A program made the position numbers and the translations under genes. This document shows positions 5,874-5,984 of a stretch of DNA of 5,984 nucleotides, one piece after another. Below the pieces are notes generated by a model. It was not told the DNA's origin, did not search any database, and saw nothing but the letters and a program-made list of their open reading frames with translations. How positions within the stretch are numbered: the stretch's first letter is position 1; the number at the start of each line of letters is the position of its first letter. The stretch comes from Saprospiraceae bacterium (lineage in GTDB: Bacteria; Bacteroidota; Bacteroidia; Chitinophagales; Saprospiraceae), in contig JAJDFU010000324.1 of the NCBI GenBank assembly GCA_020528935.1, positions 1 through 5,984 on the forward strand, in the 5' to 3' direction.

Positions 5874-5984
5874 ATGGATTTAAAACTACAGATCGAACTG
5901 GAGAGACTGCCCCATCACGTGGCGATCATCATGGATGGGCATGGCAGGTGGGCAAAAACAAACGGACACCCCCGACTTTTCATT
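5874..5984 (+). CDS. uppS: Undecaprenyl pyrophosphate synthase (UppS), N-terminal fragment
   Basis: The first 37 codons of a cis-prenyltransferase that condenses farnesyl-PP with isopentenyl-PP units to make undecaprenyl-PP, the carrier lipid for peptidoglycan and surface glycans. Recognised by HVAIIMDG.GRWAK (15-28) and the following PRLF, which lines up with the 'R.FGH' region of E. coli UppS. D21 would be the Mg2+/pyrophosphate-binding Asp. The conserved Asn of MDGNGRWA is His here (H23), and the final residue is Ile where Gly is expected. Both changes fall within 50 bases of the window end, so read error is a fair explanation. The ATG at 5874 gives the typical Bacteroidota opening MDLK..I...RLP. 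The SD is weak. The full protein should be about 240-260 residues; the rest lies beyond the edge. It is divergent from the WecA-like gene, which uses the same lipid carrier. Confidence 0.9.
   Translation, partial: MDLKLQIELERLPHHVAIIMDGHGRWAKTNGHPRLFI

Overview
The window looks like a GC-rich member of the Bacteroidota or the related Rhodothermota. This is inferred from three things: the Bacteroidota-style N-terminus of UppS (MDLK..I...RLP.H.AIIMDG), the Bacteroidota-type C-terminus of tryptophan 2,3-dioxygenase (ATGGTNWQKYLPP), and mostly weak Shine-Dalgarno sequences. It reads as a contig or fragment with both ends broken. No plasmid, phage, CRISPR or insertion-sequence genes are visible.

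Left edge (1-144): this is not ordinary genomic DNA. An AT-rich tract passes into long T/G homopolymers and ends in a 19-base near-copy (17/19) of the Tn5 mosaic end used in transposon-based library kits. Trusted genome starts at about 145.

Plus-strand block (145-3113): three co-directional surface-polysaccharide genes. They are the C-terminal part of a Wzx/MATE-like flippase (145-518), a Wzz-type chain-length determinant without a kinase domain (569-1672), and an O-antigen ligase/polymerase family membrane protein (1662-3113). The last two overlap by 11 bp. This is the core of a Wzx/Wzy-type export and assembly pathway, without its glycosyltransferases, which presumably lie upstream of the broken edge.

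Minus-strand block (3110-5587, transcribed right to left): a WecA/TagO-like polyprenyl-phosphate sugar-1-phosphate transferase (4487-5587), the fluoride channel CrcB (4057-4428) and tryptophan 2,3-dioxygenase (3110-4048). The dioxygenase converges on the ligase gene, and the two TAG stops share one CTAG palindrome.

Right edge (5588-5984): a 286-bp divergent intergenic region holds three inverted repeats, one of them terminator-like, and a possible 46-codon small ORF. The first 37 codons of uppS follow. UppS makes the undecaprenyl-PP carrier precursor, the WecA-like enzyme loads the first sugar phosphate onto the carrier, and the left-hand genes flip the lipid-linked unit, set chain length and polymerise or ligate it. 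CrcB and the dioxygenase have no evident role in that pathway. I see mostly ordinary housekeeping and surface-glycan content and no convincing new system. The most useful second-look items are the sequencing artefact at the left edge, the structured uppS leader, and the altered UppS motif close to the right edge.
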